In this document: piece after piece, positions 45,259 through 56,711 of the stretch
Layout of the letters: the number at the start of each line of letters is the position of its first letter
Position numbering within the stretch: position 1 is the first letter of the stretch
Assembly: GCA_032622095.1 (NCBI GenBank)
Contig: CP136066.1
Location: 52,294,609-52,358,608 of the forward strand
DNA: 64,000 nucleotides
Direction of reading: 5' to 3'
Source: Siphonodentalium dalli
Lineage: Eukaryota; Mollusca; Scaphopoda; Gadilida; Siphonodentaliidae
Notes under the pieces: generated by a model
Database searches by the model: none
Seen by the model: only the letters and a program-made list of their open reading frames with translations
Told to the model about the DNA's origin: nothing
Program-made: the position numbers and the translations under genes

Positions 45259-46191
45259 AAAAGTAATATTCATATCAGGTGGGGAGGGAGGGGTCGGAAA
45301 ATTTGTTCAGGCACATATGCTGATTTTTTACTTTCGACCCTTGTTGGGGACCCACCCACCCCCGCGTCAAATTTTTTTTCCATTTTCGGCAGTTTTTTTC
45401 CGACCATTTTTGGACACCCACCATCTTTTAACACTAAAACAGAGATTTGCGGGGGGGGGGGGGGGGGGGGGGGGTTCACTGTAAACAGCTGTATATGAAT
45501 TTATGTGCATACTATTAGTCATGGATGTTACCATTGACATGTCTTCTTCTTCTTCCAATTACAGTCCACCATCAACAGGCTGATGATTATGACTAATTTA
45601 TTTTGGCAACGACTGGCGATAATTTCTCTTCATGATTAGGGTTTGTGATAAAATAATTGATTTGAATTGAATTTGATTTGGATTGTTTTTTGTTTTTTTG
45701 TTTTTGTTTTTTTAATTTGGAGGTCATGATTAGTTGATATGATTCTTTATTATACGCCCAACAGTGAATTATAGAAAAAACGCGTTTAGATAAATATCGA
45801 TATCACCCAGAAGGGGATATAGAAGAATATACTTTCATACTAGCTTGCGCGTGCGACCGATTCACTTGCGAGTACCAATACTGTTTCCGCTTTGTACTAT
45901 TGAAGAAGGTCAAAGTGAAAGAACCCATTGTAATATTCTAAATTATATTATATTCACTGATACAGTTATAATTAAAATCTATTTTATGTTGAAATTCGAC
46001 ATATTTATGGCGGAAATAAAGGGAAAAATACGGGAACTATATTTTTATATTCTGCGGATGGTGAAGTAGCATTGCGAGAACAGGCATCGATCAGCTGATG
46101 GCTTCAAAAATTATGCATCGATTGAAGACGATTGTGATATCATTTAACGTCGTAAGTGGTGAATTTCTTTGGAAATGCGTATAATAAAAAG
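45259..46191. other. Non-coding stretch with homopolymers
   Basis: Contains a 24-base G run (45451-45474) and T-rich runs near 45690. The short frames that span the G run are not supported. Confidence 0.6.
45451..45474. repeat. Poly-G tract, 24 bases
   Basis: Uninterrupted G run. Its length may be unreliable in the assembly. Confidence 0.9.
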
Positions 46192-46350
46192 AATATCTAG
46201 TGTTTTTTTTAGTGGATACCCAAAAATACGTCATTCGTGACCGCGACAAATGTTTATTTTCACTCGCGGCAAGCCGCTCGCGAAAATAAACATTTGTCTC
46301 GCTCACTCATGACATATTTTTCGGTATCCACTCAAAAACACTAGATATCC
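46192..46350. repeat. ~160-bp snap-back palindrome
   Basis: Left arm aatatctagtg..agtggatacc..caaatgtttattttc is complementary to the right arm (gaaaataaacatttg..ggtatccact..cactagatat) around a short ggcaagcc centre. It is a likely fold-back MITE. Confidence 0.9.
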
Positions 46351-47057
46351 TCTATTTACTGGGTCGATTGGGTTTTCTGGGACGTCCAGCATGGATATAG
46401 TTGGTTCATCATCCTGGTCCCGAACTCATCGACATGTAAATATGAACAATTCATTTTGGGGTCATTCGGCCAAAAAACAGCGGCCATGTTGGATTTCAAA
46501 ATTCAAACCCATTAGCATGGGCTACAGGCTATACTGTTTGTCTGATCATCATGGAATTTGTCATTTATGTTAATATTGACATATAGATGTGTTTTTAAGC
46601 CAAACTCATTGCAAAAACAGTCAAAAAGACTTGCAGGAAAATATTTTTGAGTTGCGGAAAAAATTGTTTGTTGGTCCTATCGACCACCCACCCACCCCGA
46701 CATACGTACCCGGAAAAAAACTTTTTTTTCACTCCCCCCCCTGTTCATATGGGAGATAATATGCATTGTTTCCTTGGCTCCATTCACACCCCATACCAGC
46801 CACTGATGTTAGCAAGCAGCACACACCCCAATTTATTCCTAGATAACTTCACTGGTTGGAAATTGGCAATAGCCAATTGGAAATTGTGGAAGCTTTAGAG
46901 AATGTATATTCTGAATACATATCTGGCTGGCACTTAGCCAAAATTAACAGGTTTAGTAAAACGCTAAAACGCCTTCTGCAGTGTTCCAAACAGGACACAT
47001 GTGCGCCACGTCGAACGCAGTGTACATGTATTCCGATAGTGATGGTTTGTGTATTTA
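46351..47057. other. Non-coding stretch
   Basis: No supported gene. C-rich tracts near 46685-46745. Confidence 0.4.
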
Positions 47058-48625
47058 GATCTGGAGTCTGACTATTCACAAGAGGACCCTCCATGGGGAT
47101 CCCACATATGAGCATGACGTGTGTCATAGTGAATTCAGTCATATCTGGAGTCTGACTATTCACAAGAGGACCCACCCTGGGGATCGCCTATATGAGCGTG
47201 ACGTGTGTCAGAGTGAATTCAGAATTAATATCTGGAGTCTGACTATTCACAAGAGGACTCTCCGTGGGGATCGCCCATAGCGTGACGTGTATCATAGTGA
47301 ATTCAGTCATATCTGGAGTCTGACTATTCAAAAGAGGACCCTCCATGGGGATCGCCTATATGAGCGTGACGTGTATCAGAGTGAATTCAGTCATATCTGG
47401 AGTCTGACTATTCACAAGAGGACCATCCACGGGGATCGCCCATATGAGCGTGGCGTGTGTCAGAGTGAATTCAGTCATATCTGGAGTCTGACTATTCACA
47501 AGAGGACCCACCATGGGGATCGCCCATATGAGCGTGGCGTGTGTCAGAGTGAATTCAGTAATATCTGGAGTCTGACTATTCACAAGAGGACCCTCCATGG
47601 GGATCGCCCATCGTTTGACGTGTATCATAGTGAATTCAGTCATATCTGGAGTCTGACTATTCAAAAGAGGACCCTCCATGGGGATCGCCTATACGAGCGT
47701 GACGTGTATCAGAGTGAATTCAGTCATATCTGGAGTCTGACTATTCACAAGAGGACTCTCCGTGGGGATCCCACATATGAGCATGGCGTGTGTCAGAGTG
47801 AATTCAGTCATATCTGGAGTCTGACTATTCACAAGGGTCCCTCCATGGGGATCGCCCATATGAGCATGACGTGTATCAGAGTGAATTCAGTCATATATGG
47901 AGACTGACTATTCACAAGAGGACCCTCCATGGGGATCGCCCATATGAGCGTGACGTGTATCAGAGTGAATTCAGTCATATCTGGAGTCTGACTATTCACA
48001 AGAGGACCCTCCACGGGGATCGCCCATATGAGCGTGGCGTGTGTCAGAGTGAATTCAGTCATATCTGGAGACTGACTATTCACAAGAGGACCCTCCATGG
48101 GGATCGCCCATATGAGCGTGACGTGTATCAGAGTGAATTCAGTCATATCTGGAGTCTGACTATTCACAAGAGGACCCTCCACGGGGATCGCCCATATGAG
48201 CATGACGCGTATCATATAGTGAATTCAGTCATATCTGCATGGAGTCTGACTATTCACAAGAGGACCCTCCATGTGGATCGCCCATAGCGTGATGTGTATC
48301 ATAGTGAATTCAGTCATATCTGGAGACTGACTATTCACAAGAGGACTCTCCATGGGGTTCGCCCATATGAGCGTGACGTGTATCACAGTGAATTCAGTCA
48401 TATCTGGAGACTGACTATTCACAAGAGGACCCACCATGGGAATCGTCTATATGAGCGTGACGTGTGTCATAGTGAATTCAGTCATATCTGGAGACTGACT
48501 ATTCACATGAGGTCCCACAATGGGGATCGCCCATATGAGCATGACCTGTATCAGAGTAAATTCAGTCATATCTGGAGTCTGACTATTCACAAGAGGACCC
48601 ACCCTGGGGATAGCCCATATTACAC
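47058..48625 (+). pseudogene. Decayed C2H2 zinc-finger array, 84-bp units
   Basis: About 19 head-to-tail units of 84 bp, the length of one 28-residue C2H2 finger with linker. A unit reads YERDVYQSEFSHIW then SLTIHKRTLHGDRP. This fits the finger spacing C-x2-C-x3-F-x5-L-x2-H-x3-H plus a TGEKP-type linker (HGDRP), with F, L and the first H kept. Cys1 is Arg or His throughout, Cys2 is Cys or Tyr, and the last His is often Leu (cac to ctc). Several units carry indels (for example the missing atgag near 47278 and 48287) that break the frame. The longest open run is 206 codons from 47287. Without zinc ligands the fingers could not fold normally. Confidence 0.85.
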
Positions 48626-49290
48626 TTAGTAATTTTGAAGTCATATCTGGTTCTGACAATGCATCCGATGACCAACAACGGTGGTGATCTACCATACGAG
48701 TGTGATGTGTGTCAGAGTGAATTAAGTCATATCTCGTTCTGACAATGCATCCGAGGACCAACAACGGTGGTGATCTACCATACGGGTGTGATGTGTGTCA
48801 GAGTGAATTAAGTCATATATGGTTCTGACAACGCATCCGAGGACAATAACGGTGATCGAGCATACGAATGTGACGTGCCAGAAGACATTTAGTAACTCCG
48901 AAAACTTGATAACATAAACAATTCATACCGGTGATCGCCCATACACATGCGACGTGTCAGAAATAATTCAATCATATCTGGAGCTTGATAGTGCAGAAGC
49001 GGACCAAACCCACACCGGCTATCGCCCATACTATTGTTTGGCATCTTATACATGGTGTGTGCCATATATGACATTTTGTGATTCCGAAAATCTGGCAACA
49101 CACAGTAGAATACACACCGGGGATGGCCTACACGAGTGTGACGTGGCTATGGATCAGTCATACCGCAAGTCTACCGAAGCATAGCGACTCCACACCGACA
49201 TTCGACCACACGAGAGCGACGTGTGTCGGAAGACGTTTATCAGTCCGGAAACTTGGCATATCATATAAGAATCCACTCCATGACCCAATA
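48626..49290 (+). pseudogene. C2H2 zinc-finger relic, older diverged fingers
   Basis: Downstream of the regular array, broken frames keep more ancestral finger features. YECDVCQSEL lies near 48698, an ECDV..KTF.NSENL stretch near 48858, and HTGDRPYTCDV near 48922. FCDSENLATHSRIHTGDG with a following HECDV lies near 49074, and ESDVCRKTFISPETW near 49213. These retain the CxxC pairs and HTGD-R/G-P-type linkers. Multiple stops and frameshifts show it is a pseudogene. It identifies the origin of the 84-bp array. Confidence 0.8.
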
Positions 49291-50134
49291 GTGGCCAAAC
49301 AACCATTAACACTTCACTCCATGACCCAATAGTGACCAAACAACACTAACACTAACGTTCCTAGCACAGTTACTCACTGTTTCTTTGCGTTGAATTCGCA
49401 TTACGGTCCAACAGCTCTTGTCTGTGACGTATGTGTCGGTCTGTTAACGGTTTGCCACACTCAATAATAACCCGACCCTTACGTCATTAGCTTGAGGCCA
49501 CCTAATTGGCAATAAAAATAGTAATAACATGAATTTGTCAGGTAATTGTGGTGTATTAGTGGCCCACTAGAAATGGTTAACGGCCCTCGAGCTTATTGTC
49601 GGGCCGCCTATAAGGTCGTGGACCGTTACTCATTTCTGTTTTCATTGCCCTGCAAGATCAAGTTATTGCTGTAATATTAAATCCTAATATGGACGGTGTA
49701 CCTGCTTGGTGTTCATCACCAACTCACATATTTAAAACGACTTCGTATCGTGTGGCTACCCTTACGAATGCGAGTTTAGTGCATTTCTATTGGAAATCCT
49801 GAGATGCATAATTATGGGCGGTATTTGACACGCGATTGCCAATAATAAATTCGTTTTGCACCAATCTAAATCAACTATGAAAAACACAGTTGTTACCAAG
49901 TTAAAACATAAGTATCGGAAATCGTTACTTTTGCGTGTTGGGATTGTTTTGGCTAGCGGTGTATCAGCCTACTATCTATCACTTGTCCTTTTAAATATTA
50001 TTATTAACAGGGCGTAATATGGGCGAAGCTGTCGTGCAAATGCAGATAAGATAAATGTAGGAGAGCACTTCATATGTTATTTTGATCGACCTTATAAGTA
50101 TGACATATGTAGGTTGTGTGATATTTACAAATTT
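49291..50134. other. Non-coding stretch
   Basis: No feature supported. Confidence 0.4.
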
Positions 50135-50260
50135 AGTTCTATTCTTTTGTCAGGGTCTTCTTATATCGTTTACAATAAACCTAATATGTCATTAACTTTG
50201 GGGCCTGGAACTACCACGGTAACCACCGACCACGCGCCTGAGACATATATATTGTGCAGA
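50135..50260 (+). other. Exon-like segment 1 of a duplicated pair
   Basis: A polypyrimidine-AG (ctattcttttgtcag, ending 50153) is followed in phase 1 by a frame giving SSYIVYNKPN then MSLTLGPGTTT. It is homologous to the segment at 50464-50590. No donor or protein family was recognised. Confidence 0.35.
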
Positions 50261-50463
50261 TTTATCCCTATTAATCGAGTTTATATCCTGATTATACAGA
50301 AGCATTCTTATTTGACCAATCCACTTTATGAGATCATATATGTTACCAGAGAATTTAAATATCAAACAGCTTGTTACAGAACATATCGTTTTTCTTGTAA
50401 AGGAATCCACTATATACGTTTGACATGTGTAGATGATGGCACATTTCCCTATTTATTAATATT

Positions 50464-50590
50464 TTTTGTTCAGGTTCTTATTACGCTTACAATACGTTTG
50501 TTCAACTGAATGTATCATTCATTTTGGGACCAGGAACCACTACGAAAACTGACGAACACACGCGTGCGACATGGCATATTATATCGTTTT
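50464..50590 (+). other. Exon-like segment 2 of a duplicated pair
   Basis: An attttttgttcag acceptor-like sequence is followed in the same phase by SYYAYNTFVQ then LNVSFILGPGTTT. The peptide core LGPGTTT and the aspartate/histidine-rich following bases match segment 1. The flanking acagaagcattcttatttga also recurs about 340 bases apart. Confidence 0.35.
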
Positions 50591-50642
50591 AACCATATTT
50601 TGTGGAATCATTTCGTGAATTTACAGAAGCATTCTTATTTGA

Positions 50643-50720
50643 CCTGTTACCCACTGTGTAGGAACTGTTACATTGGAAATCGTTCTATCGCCGGTAGTGT
50701 GATTGTTCTTAGGGGTTGAT
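50643..50720 (+). repeat. Inverted repeat arm, left (partner at 55.5 kb)
   Basis: actgtgtaggaactgttaca and aatcgttctatcgccgg are repeated in opposite orientation at about 55495-55570. Confidence 0.75.
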
Positions 50721-51257
50721 AATTGGGAGCTGTGACCTCGTAATCAACACGGGTGCGTGTTACGGTTCTATTTCAAACCGATCATGGCTGTGACGGTTCT
50801 GTCCATGAGATTTATTCGAACGATTTCTGCACTTGGGTCCGAAAATCGTCTTGTGTATCTGACGTTTTAAACCAGATAATGACTGTAGCTTATGTAATTT
50901 GCATATAGAACAGGTATATTAAGAAATAACACAATAAATACCTAATACGGGAGATTAAGTGACATAAATAGGCAGAAATAAAATATTGAAAGTCCCGATG
51001 AGTATAGTATCATAATCATGCCCGCCTATATAAATGACCAATGGTAATATAAATCTACTCTCAGGAGAATATGATATGTTATATTCATTTACTTAATCTG
51101 GGCATTATTGAAAGATCCAGGTGTGACAATATTTCAATGCCAGCGCCATCATATTTCCTCCTCTGAAGTCCGCCTGAGGGACATTTACACATGTTTGTCG
51201 CCCAGACATGAATATAACTTATGAAATCACGTTCAACTGAATCACTGATAGGTTATG
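50721..51257. other. Non-coding stretch
   Basis: No feature supported. Bases 50740-50820 carry ggttcta/ggttctg motifs weakly repeated near 55480. Confidence 0.4.
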
Positions 51258-51304
51258 ACATGATTGGGGTGTTGGGGGGGGGGGCTTGCTTGGGGAGGGG
51301 GGTG
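51258..51304. repeat. G-rich tract
   Basis: Runs of 4 to 11 G separated by short spacers, with potential to form a G-quadruplex on the plus strand. Confidence 0.75.
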
Positions 51305-51620
51305 CTTAATTTGTGTCTATCCCCAACTTTGGTCAAAATGTTCAACAGTTACAAATTTCTTATCTTACAATAGATTGGTTTGAAATTTAACACCAACAAT
51401 ATGTTGAAATTGTTCTCTTAATTTGATTTGACGACAATTTAATAGTGGGGATTTTGTCGTTTTTAGACTAACATTTGCATACTTTCCTACACTTTAAACA
51501 TGTAATCAACCATATTTGACACATACAAATGGACACCTCTTCTTTAGAGTTGATCCAAAACTCATGATGGGTGGACATGAAGTAGGGAGCAGGTGTGATC
51601 TAGTTTTCTATATCACGTTT

Positions 51621-51639
51621 ACCCCCCCCCCCCCCCCAA
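51621..51639. repeat. Poly-C tract
   Basis: About 18 consecutive C bases. Run length may be unreliable. Confidence 0.85.
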
Positions 51640-51732
51640 TTGGCAAGAAACTGGTTTAATGGACAAATAATCTAATTCCATTTAATTAGTATGCTTTGTA
51701 TTAAATAATGTATACTCTTTTACAAAATAAAT

Positions 51733-51750
51733 CATCTCTCTCTCTCTCTC
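51733..51750. repeat. (TC)n microsatellite
   Basis: Nine or so TC dinucleotides in a row. Confidence 0.9.
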
Positions 51751-52240
51751 CATCTGTTGGGAACATTTCCAATCTTGTGGGGTGGGGGCGCCAGGTTGGA
51801 AACTTCCAACACTTGGGAATCTTGAAGCCAGTCTAGATGTTTTTTTTTTGCAATTTTCAGGTTTAGATATCCACATTTTCTCATTGGGCCCATGTATCCT
51901 GAGTTTCTCCCCCGGTTTGCATAGTGGCCAATCAAAGGCTACTGATCAATTCACTTCAGAATGGTATACAATCTAGAGCTATAATGCGTCATGCAGTTGG
52001 GGAAAACCAAAGCCCAGGCCTTGTGCATGAGTTTGGTCTGTTTCAAGGGGATGGTGCGGTTGGAATTTCAAAGGTGGACGCCCCAACATTGGATACCCTC
52101 CAGCCAACGTCCCTGCTCACTTGACACGTTAGTAGCGAGGAATAATAATGTGCCTTATAAATTATAATAGCCAGGTTCAGACACCCATAACACTAATTTT
52201 TAATGATTCATTTGTATGAATGTTTAGCTAATAATTCAAA
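51751..52240. other. Non-coding stretch
   Basis: No supported gene. Short frames here show no recognisable domain. Confidence 0.4.
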
Positions 52241-52535
52241 CAATCTGTTACTGCATGGTGAATTTAATAGCTGAGCATTTCTACAAATGAATCAATAGGA
52301 TTCAAGTAGCTGCTCTTTATAGCACATTTAGTCATCAAAGAATTAACATCCATATAATATTTCGTAACTGCATGATTCTTTTCTCTTTTTTATATGTTAC
52401 TGCTTGTTGAACTTAATAGCTAAAAATTCCTACAAATTAATCAATAGGATTCAAGTCAATTCTCATTACAGCGCATTTAGTAACCAAAGGTTTAACATCC
52501 ATATAATAATATTTGTAACTGTAGGATTCTTTGCT
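52241..52535. repeat. Two diverged ~147-bp tandem repeats
   Basis: gaatttaatagct..acaaatgaatcaataggatt from about 52259 recurs as gaacttaatagct..acaaattaatcaataggatt from about 52406. Both are followed by ttaacatccatataat and a gtaactg..gattctt block. Confidence 0.85.
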
Positions 52536-52914
52536 TTTTTATATCTTCTATTAAAAAATAAGAGATCCCTAGTCAATCTAAAATATGATTGAATGGAAGA
52601 TTACCGTGCTTGTATATGCTTTAATAGCTGCATATTCTAGAATTCTAGAACTTAACCTAGATAATCAGCATCCAGCAAGCGGATGCCCGACATAAACTTC
52701 ATAAACTGCGTAATCAGAGCATTGTATGGGTGTCAACTAACTTTTAACGTCTTATTTTTGGCTTTTTGTTGAGTAAAATACGTCTACGAAAATAGACAAC
52801 ACTAGCCGATGTGCCCGGCCCTCTTCGTCCGGGCTATTTAGGGATATTTTTTTTGTGATCGTCTCCGCCTGGGCAAACTATTGTTCGATCGGCCCGGAAA
52901 CATGCCTATATGAG

Positions 52915-53312
52915 CGAATATGGTCAAGGTCAAGGACATGGTCGCACGTAAAATTGGACCCACCCATATTGTTCCCGGGATCAAAGTAGGCCTACATTAT
53001 ACCAAATTTGAGTCGGATTGGTCGAGGTCCAGAAACCTGCGTATATGAGCGAGGTCAAGGACACGGTCTCAAGTGAAATTGGACCCGCCCATATTGTTCC
53101 CGTGATCAAAGTAGAACCACCTACCAAATTTGAGTGGGATCGGTCGAGGTACAAAAACATGCCTATATGAGCGTATTTGAGCGAGGTCAAGGTCAAGGAC
53201 ACGGACGCACATGAAATTGGACCCGCCCATATTGTTCCCCGGATCAAAGTAGCCCTACACACCAAATTTGAGTCGGATCGGTCGAGCAGTTTTTCGAGTC
53301 TATAACACAATA
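52915..53312. repeat. Three ~125-137-bp tandem repeats
   Basis: Each unit carries ggtcaaggacacgg, aaattggacccgcccatatt, gttcccgggatcaaagta and ccaaatttgagtcggat. Starts of the gttccc block lie near 52968, 53094 and 53231. The last unit runs into a cagtttttcgagtctataac tail resembling 54096-54140, suggesting a dispersed short element. Confidence 0.85.
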
Positions 53313-53465
53313 CATACATACAGAAGTTCCAAAATATATAATAGACTAGCATGTTAGCCCGCCACTGGCGGCGTTCGTCAGAAACATGACAATTTTTTAT
53401 TTTTTTAATTTATTTTTTTTCAATGAGTTAATATTAATTTTTTGTTTATAACATGAGTTAATTGT

Positions 53466-53930
53466 ATTAAAAGAGGTATGATTTAAGGTACATCGGGCGG
53501 AAAAACTGACACGGTGAAAAATTCCCCCGTTCCTAGGAACGACAGACATAAGAATCACACAACAAGCATTTTTTGTTTTTACACAACACGCAGTACCCGT
53601 CCCTAAAAGAGGTATGATTGAAAATTTCCCCCGTTCCTAGGAACGGCAGACATAAGAATCACACAATACGTTAATTCTGCCTTTTTAATCAAGATAAATG
53701 CATTTCGCGTTTTGCGTCCGGTTTCGTACGCATGGGTAACCGTTTAGCAACGCTTGGGGGCCACCCGAAGATTCGTGGAAGTCCCGTCAGATCCAACGAT
53801 GATATAAAAAATGTAGAGTTACGCCTCTTGGATCAATTCTGCCTTTTTAATCGAGATAAATGCATTTCGCGTTTTGCATCCGTAGTTTCGTACGCATGGG
53901 GTAACCGTTTAGAAACGTCGATGGCAATAA
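53466..53930. repeat. Mosaic of short duplications
   Basis: aaaagaggtatgatt with ccccgttcctaggaac recurs at 53470-53550 and 53606-53665. attctgcctttttaatc with gataaatgcatttcgcgttt and gtttcgtacgcatgggg recurs at 53672-53765 and 53834-53925. gttcctaggaac is itself a palindrome. Confidence 0.8.
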
Positions 53931-54759
53931 AGAGCGTTAGTCGGTTACCAACTCCGAATATGGTCAATATAAAGATCGTTGATGCCTTAACCCCAGAAGT
54001 GGCGTTTGCGGTGATTTTGATGATTGGGAGTGGAGAATGAGTGCTCAGAGCTTGTCCACAATGCGACGTCGACGATCCCCGTCGGTTTTTACACTTATAT
54101 ACGAAATTTGAGCTCGATCCGCGCAGCCGTTTTCGATTCTATCAAGTACACATATACACACATATATACGGAATTCTCAAAAAAGACAGATAACTCTATT
54201 TATCTACCATTTCCTATGAAATTCCTGATAAAATTGGCGATAACGAATTGGCGATAAAAACATTTGTATCGTTACTGCAGTTGTGATACAAGGCGCTCGT
54301 GACGTCGTTGACTGGTTCAAAATCATGAATGAACTGACGTCACATCAATCACGTGAAAAATCAACACGACATTCCAACGTATATTCTTGGGTACTATAAA
54401 CAAATAGTTCCTAGGTTTTAACATCATTTGATTGCCTACCATCACGGGTATTATGGTATAACATATCACAAAGTAACTAATATGTATTTGTTGAGTATTT
54501 ATTATAAATTATATAAAACACGCAGGTGTAAGAGATTTTGTCCATTGAATTCAATGTCCGTTAGGCAGATTCGCGTGAACTTGCAGGTTGGGAGAATTTA
54601 GCTAAGCTAGCTAATCGCGTGACACAGATACCTTTGCAGGTTTGGAGAATTTACTCAAGAAAGCTAATCGTCGGACACAAATCCAACAATTTTGGCATTT
54701 AAGAAACGCCTAAAAAGTAATTTGTGTGGTGGATTCTGTCACACCAATGGTAGATAAAC
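53931..54759. other. Non-coding stretch
   Basis: No supported gene. 54590-54680 contains a weak internal repeat (ttgcaggttgggagaattta / ttgcaggtttggagaattta). Confidence 0.5.
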
Positions 54760-54925
54760 GTGTTATATACACAATGAGTTTGTAACGATTCATGTATCGC
54801 GACTCGGCTAGTTTTCGTGGCCACATAGCGACTCGGCGACCAAGGTCGCCTCGTCGCTATATGGCCACGAAAACTAGCCTCGTCGCGATAAATGAATCGA
54901 TACAAACACATTGTGTATATAACAC
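54760..54925. repeat. ~166-bp snap-back palindrome
   Basis: Arms running from gtgttatatacacaat through ctagttttcgtggcca to the centre ggcgaccaaggtcgcc are mirrored with few mismatches, ending ttgtgtatataacac. It is a fold-back MITE candidate distinct in sequence from the one at 46.2 kb. Confidence 0.92.
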
Positions 54926-55489
54926 ATATATATCCCGTCTACGCTCACGCTTTACGAAGTCCAGCGCAATGAAATTCACTATTGTTAACCGGCTGTTGAC
55001 TCATGGAAATGTCGGGCCTGCAAAACGCGTTATTTTTCAAACTAGCTGGCGACTTTGTGAATTTTGATAGGCGTAACACAGCTTATTGATAAGCATAGAA
55101 AGGCAGTGTAATTCGTCGAAATTAATGACAAGTGGTGCAAATTTCAACTTAATGCATAGTTTGTTGTGTTTATCTTTGTATACTTTCACAAAATTGACAG
55201 TTTGAACCATGTACCATGGCAAATATTAGCAATGGTTTTACCCGTATAGAACGATTAATGGGGATAGAACCCACTCGATCAGGAGAGAACCCAAACAATA
55301 ATCAAAATTCGCGGTTCTTATCGTTGTTATGACTCGCACAATGAATTGTTCGTTATTAACACGCTCATTGGTGCCACAGATTGTTATGGGGTCGAAAATA
55401 AGTAATCGAAAATTATCACCTAGATGCCTCAAAATTGCGTTTTAACTGTCACAAAGTCGTGAAAATGTATAATTTCGATCAGCAAGAAC
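54926..55489. other. Non-coding stretch
   Basis: No feature supported. Confidence 0.4.
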
Positions 55490-55575
55490 CGTCACAAATC
55501 AGGCAAGAACCATCACAAACCGGCGATAGAACGATTTCCGATGTAACAGTTCCTACACAGTGTTGTTACCTGGAA
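55490..55575 (-). repeat. Inverted repeat arm, right (partner at 50.6 kb)
   Basis: Reverse complement matches 50643-50720 (aggaactgttacat, aaatcgttctatcgccgg). The 4.8 kb between the arms has no transposase frame. Confidence 0.75.
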
Positions 55576-55767
55576 TTTCAAATATCCAGCAGTGTGTAAC
55601 AGAATGGTATCGTTCTCCCCGTAATGATATCGATCATAGACGTGAGTGTGAAATGTGTAGATCATGGCATATTTAACTATTTATCAATTAATATCCTTTC
55701 ATTCAGCTTATTACGTTTACATTACATTATTCAACATGATTCTCACATATATATACCCTACACATAT

Positions 55768-55885
55768 TTCGTTGGACGCATCGATTCGGGGTTTGGGAAT
55801 CGGCCAGAGTTACTCTATAGTATACACATATTCTGGACGCATCGATTCGGGGTTTGGGAATCGGACAGAGTTACTCTATAGTTGT
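55768..55885. repeat. Two ~64-bp tandem repeats
   Basis: ggacgcatcgattcggggtt with tgggaatcgg and cagagttactctatag occurs twice in a row, starting at 55775 and 55839. Confidence 0.9.
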
Positions 55886-56060
55886 CTGGAACATTTTCGG
55901 TGGAGTAATCGAGTGTGGCTTGTGAACCGCCCGGAGTTACATATACTCTAGTAGTTTCGGAAGTAATCGTACTGATGTCATCAACACCACCAGGTAGCCT
56001 ACACTGACCACCGATACAACTACATGTATTTATTGGCTATCAGCTACAGAGTAATTTGCC

Positions 56061-56711
56061 ATGGTACATGGTTCAAACTGCCAAATTCACCATCTACACC
56101 GTGTATATTCGATGAACTAAAGGAACTTCGACACAAAAATCCAAGAAATTTTCAAGTCGCTTATCTCAACAAAAACTATTGCTAATATTTGCAATGGTAC
56201 ATGGTTCAAACTGCCAAATTCATCATCTACACCGTGTATATTCGATGAACTAAAGGAACTTCGACACAAAAATCCAAGAAACTTTCAAGTCGCTTATCTC
56301 AACATAAACAGTCTGAGATACAGATATATTGATATCCGAAATATTCTCTCAAATAATCTTGTTGATTTACTCTTTTTAAGTGAAACTAAACTTGACAGTA
56401 GTTTCCCAGATGCCCAGTTCAGGAATGTAGAAGGATATCATTTCTGGCGTAAAGATCGAACCGCTAAGGGCGGTGGCATTGTTGCATATATATTTAAGAT
56501 CTGACATACCTGGTGGTCGAAAACCTAATCTTGAATTTAAGGACATAGAATCCATCATGGTTGAGGTTCAAGTTAACAGAGCAAAATGGCTCTTCTCAGG
56601 ATTATACCGACCACCATGTATGTCAAACAAGACTTTTGAAAATGATTTCAAATTAATATGTGACAAACACACCACAAAATATGACAACCTTTTATATATT
56701 GGTGACCTTAA
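56061..56711 (+). pseudogene. CR1/Jockey-type LINE: endonuclease part (split)
   Basis: The frame from 56193 encodes an N-terminal stretch then the apurinic-like endonuclease: VAYLNINSLRYRYIDIRNIL, LVDLLFLSETKLD, GYHFWRKDRTAKGGGIVAY, then (after a one-base shift near 56487-56495) RSDIPGGRKPNLEF, WLFSGLYRPP and NLLYIGDL. Asn, the SETK glutamate and the GD of the metal-binding motifs are visible. The domain stops at TTAA (56708-56711), where a 3.9-kb segment is inserted. The reading resumes at 60652. Confidence 0.88.
56063..56328 (+). repeat. 133-bp tandem duplication inside the CR1-like LINE
   Basis: ggtacatggttcaaactgcc recurs after 133 bases with only a few differences. Because 133 is not a multiple of 3, the duplication breaks the LINE frame. 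Confidence 0.93.

Noticed and set aside
45235-45558. Frames with poly-Gly or poly-Pro near the G tract
   Set aside because: They arise only from the 24-base G run and have no other coding character.
47356-48764. Minus-strand frames of 70-128 codons with repeated peptides
   Set aside because: They are antisense shadows of the 84-bp zinc-finger-derived array, whose sense strand matches the C2H2 pattern.
52915-53352. 123-codon minus-strand frame
   Set aside because: It is produced by the ~125-bp tandem repeats and shows repeated peptide fragments only.
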